From Pseudomonas viridiflava (GTDB lineage: Bacteria > Pseudomonadota > Gammaproteobacteria > Pseudomonadales > Pseudomonadaceae): a stretch of 64,000 nt of DNA. Each line of letters starts with the position of its first letter. Positions within the stretch are counted from its first letter, which is position 1. The position numbers and the translations under genes are program-made. Where the stretch lies: contig NZ_UUIS01000041.1 in NCBI RefSeq assembly GCF_900589395.1, positions 1 to 64,000 on the forward strand, given 5' to 3'. Of this stretch, positions 63,051 to 64,000 are shown in pieces. The notes below the pieces were generated by a model. The model did no database searches, was not told the origin of the DNA, and worked only from the letters and a program-made list of their open reading frames with translations.

Positions 63051-64000
63051 TCAAAATGCCACAGAGGTCTGCACGTAAATAGTGCGTGGTTCGCCCACAT
63101 ATTTACCTTTGTTGTTGTCATCGAACGAGCGGGTGAAGTAGTCGCGGTTAAACACATTTTTCACCCCGACCGCGACATTCAGGTCCGACAGCTGCGGGCC
63201 GAAGTCGTAGGCGGCACGTGTGCCGACGACCATGTAGCCCGGAATCTTGCCGGTGCTGCCGTCGGCGCTCTCAGTGCGGGTGTTGGCATTGTCGGCGAAC
63301 TGAGCGCTCTGGAAGGCGCTGTCGAGGTTGAGCTTCCAGGGTCCTTCGGTGTAGCTCACGCCCAGCGTGCCCTTGTGGCGGGACGAGAAGGGCACGCGGT
63401 TGCCCTTGTTTGGACCGTCTTCGCGAATGGTCGCATCGACAAAGGCATAGCTGGCGTACACATCGAAGCCGGTCAAGACCGGGCTCAGGCCGTCCAGGGC
63501 GTAGTTGATGCTGGTCTCGACGCCCTGGTGCCGGGTTTCGCCGCGGGCAATCACGCTGTCATTGGTCTGATTGCTTTCGTACTGATTGTCGAAGTTGATC
63601 AGGAACACGCCGATTTCGGCGCGCAGGCCGCCATTGTCGTAGCGCGTGCCCAGTTCCCAGGTGCGGGCCTTCTCGGGTTTGACTTCGCCGCCGCTGACCC
63701 GGTTGGGCATCTGGCTGTACTGCACGCTGCCGAACGAGCCTTCGGTGTTGGCGTACAGGTTCCAGCTGTCGGTCAGGTGATACAGCACGTTGAGCGCCGG
63801 CAGGGCGGTGGTGTAGTCGCCCTGGTACTTGACGTCGGTCAGGTTGTTGTTCTGCGCGGTGTCGATCATCTCGTAGCGAACGCCCGGGGTGATGGTCCAT
63901 TTGCCGATGTCGATGCGGTCGTCGATATAGAACGCATGGGCCTCGGTGGCGCCACGGGTGTCGCGGTCGTTGCGGCTGGCCGTGGTCGGCAAGTCGCCGG
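63051..64000 (-). CDS. TonB-dependent receptor, C-terminal part (partial)
   Basis: Only the last about 316 residues are in the window; the start lies beyond the right edge. The sequence shows barrel strands of a TonB-dependent siderophore receptor: YIDDRIDIGKWTITPGVRYE, ARTWELGTRYDNGGLRAEIG and VGVKNVFNRDYF, with the terminal Phe of outer-membrane barrels. The FecA (ferric dicitrate) group is a possibility from the general pattern. The regulators that usually accompany such receptors would lie outside the window. Confidence 0.9.
   Translation of the reverse strand, partial: GDLPTTASRNDRDTRGATEAHAFYIDDRIDIGKWTITPGVRYEMIDTAQNNNLTDVKYQGDYTTALPALNVLYHLTDSWNLYANTEGSFGSVQYSQMPNRVSGGEVKPEKARTWELGTRYDNGGLRAEIGVFLINFDNQYESNQTNDSVIARGETRHQGVETSINYALDGLSPVLTGFDVYASYAFVDATIREDGPNKGNRVPFSSRHKGTLGVSYTEGPWKLNLDSAFQSAQFADNANTRTESADGSTGKIPGYMVVGTRAAYDFGPQLSDLNVAVGVKNVFNRDYFTRSFDDNNKGKYVGEPRTIYVQTSVAF

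Overview
The window is a chromosomal segment of a Pseudomonas of the P. putida group. The grounds are GC-rich codon use, Pseudomonas-specific small families (PA4642-like, DUF3509-like, TIGR02450), the mqo, pta, folM-folE-folX and DUF1302-DUF1329 gene sets, several species-type REP/BIME elements, and a gene order (hemH-uraA-upp-hpt-mqo ... acyl-CoA ligase ... DUF1302/DUF1329 ... pta ... trxB) that I recall from P. putida KT2440. No rRNA, tRNA, integrase, IS element or CRISPR array was seen. The last gene, a TonB-dependent receptor, runs off the right edge.

Layout. 0.1-4.8 kb: a leftward photolyase / MerR / DUF523 operon and a leftward FAD-oxidoreductase / TIGR02450 operon. Both have TTGTACA boxes on their -35 regions, which suggests a light-response locus. 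5.1-12.4 kb: epimerase, hemH, pyrimidine/purine salvage (uraA, upp, hpt), small proteins and a polar amino-acid ABC transporter facing a homocysteine S-methyltransferase. 13.4-20.2 kb: mqo, small proteins, a lipoprotein, an acyltransferase, an SRAP protein with unusual active-site residues, then about 130-bp tandem BIME-like repeats. 20.3-27.4 kb: a dCache chemoreceptor, a pair of M48-type lipoproteins of which one has lost its catalytic residues, a TMEM165/GDT1 transporter behind a yybP-ykoY manganese riboswitch, rsmC and a 2-hydroxyacid dehydrogenase. 27.5-41.9 kb: LysE exporter, acyl-CoA ligase, DUF1302/DUF1329, HD-GYP, OmpA-like lipoprotein, acyltransferase, pta, slyD, glutathione peroxidase and a glycosyltransferase. 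43.6-50.9 kb: cysZ, peroxiredoxin and trxB, HopJ-like and DUF1244 proteins, the folM-folE-folX tetrahydromonapterin operon, a PilZ-like protein and a flavodoxin. 56-64 kb: SirB1-like protein, a 2-oxoacid dehydrogenase E1alpha-E1beta-E2 operon without E3, LexA-boxed yebG, psiE, an HPF-like protein and the receptor.

The least explained part is at 42.2-43.3 and 51.0-56.0 kb. A two-gene unit, a small exported FlhE-like protein followed by a signal-less protein of about 445 residues of unknown family, is duplicated in tandem with a period near 2.25 kb, including its promoter region. A third FlhE-like gene lies 8 kb away, facing a 210-residue protein. The C-terminal half of that protein resembles a 178-residue protein next to the duplication. 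These intergenic stretches are AT-richer than their surroundings. I regard this as the best candidate in the window for an undescribed system; its function is not known to me.
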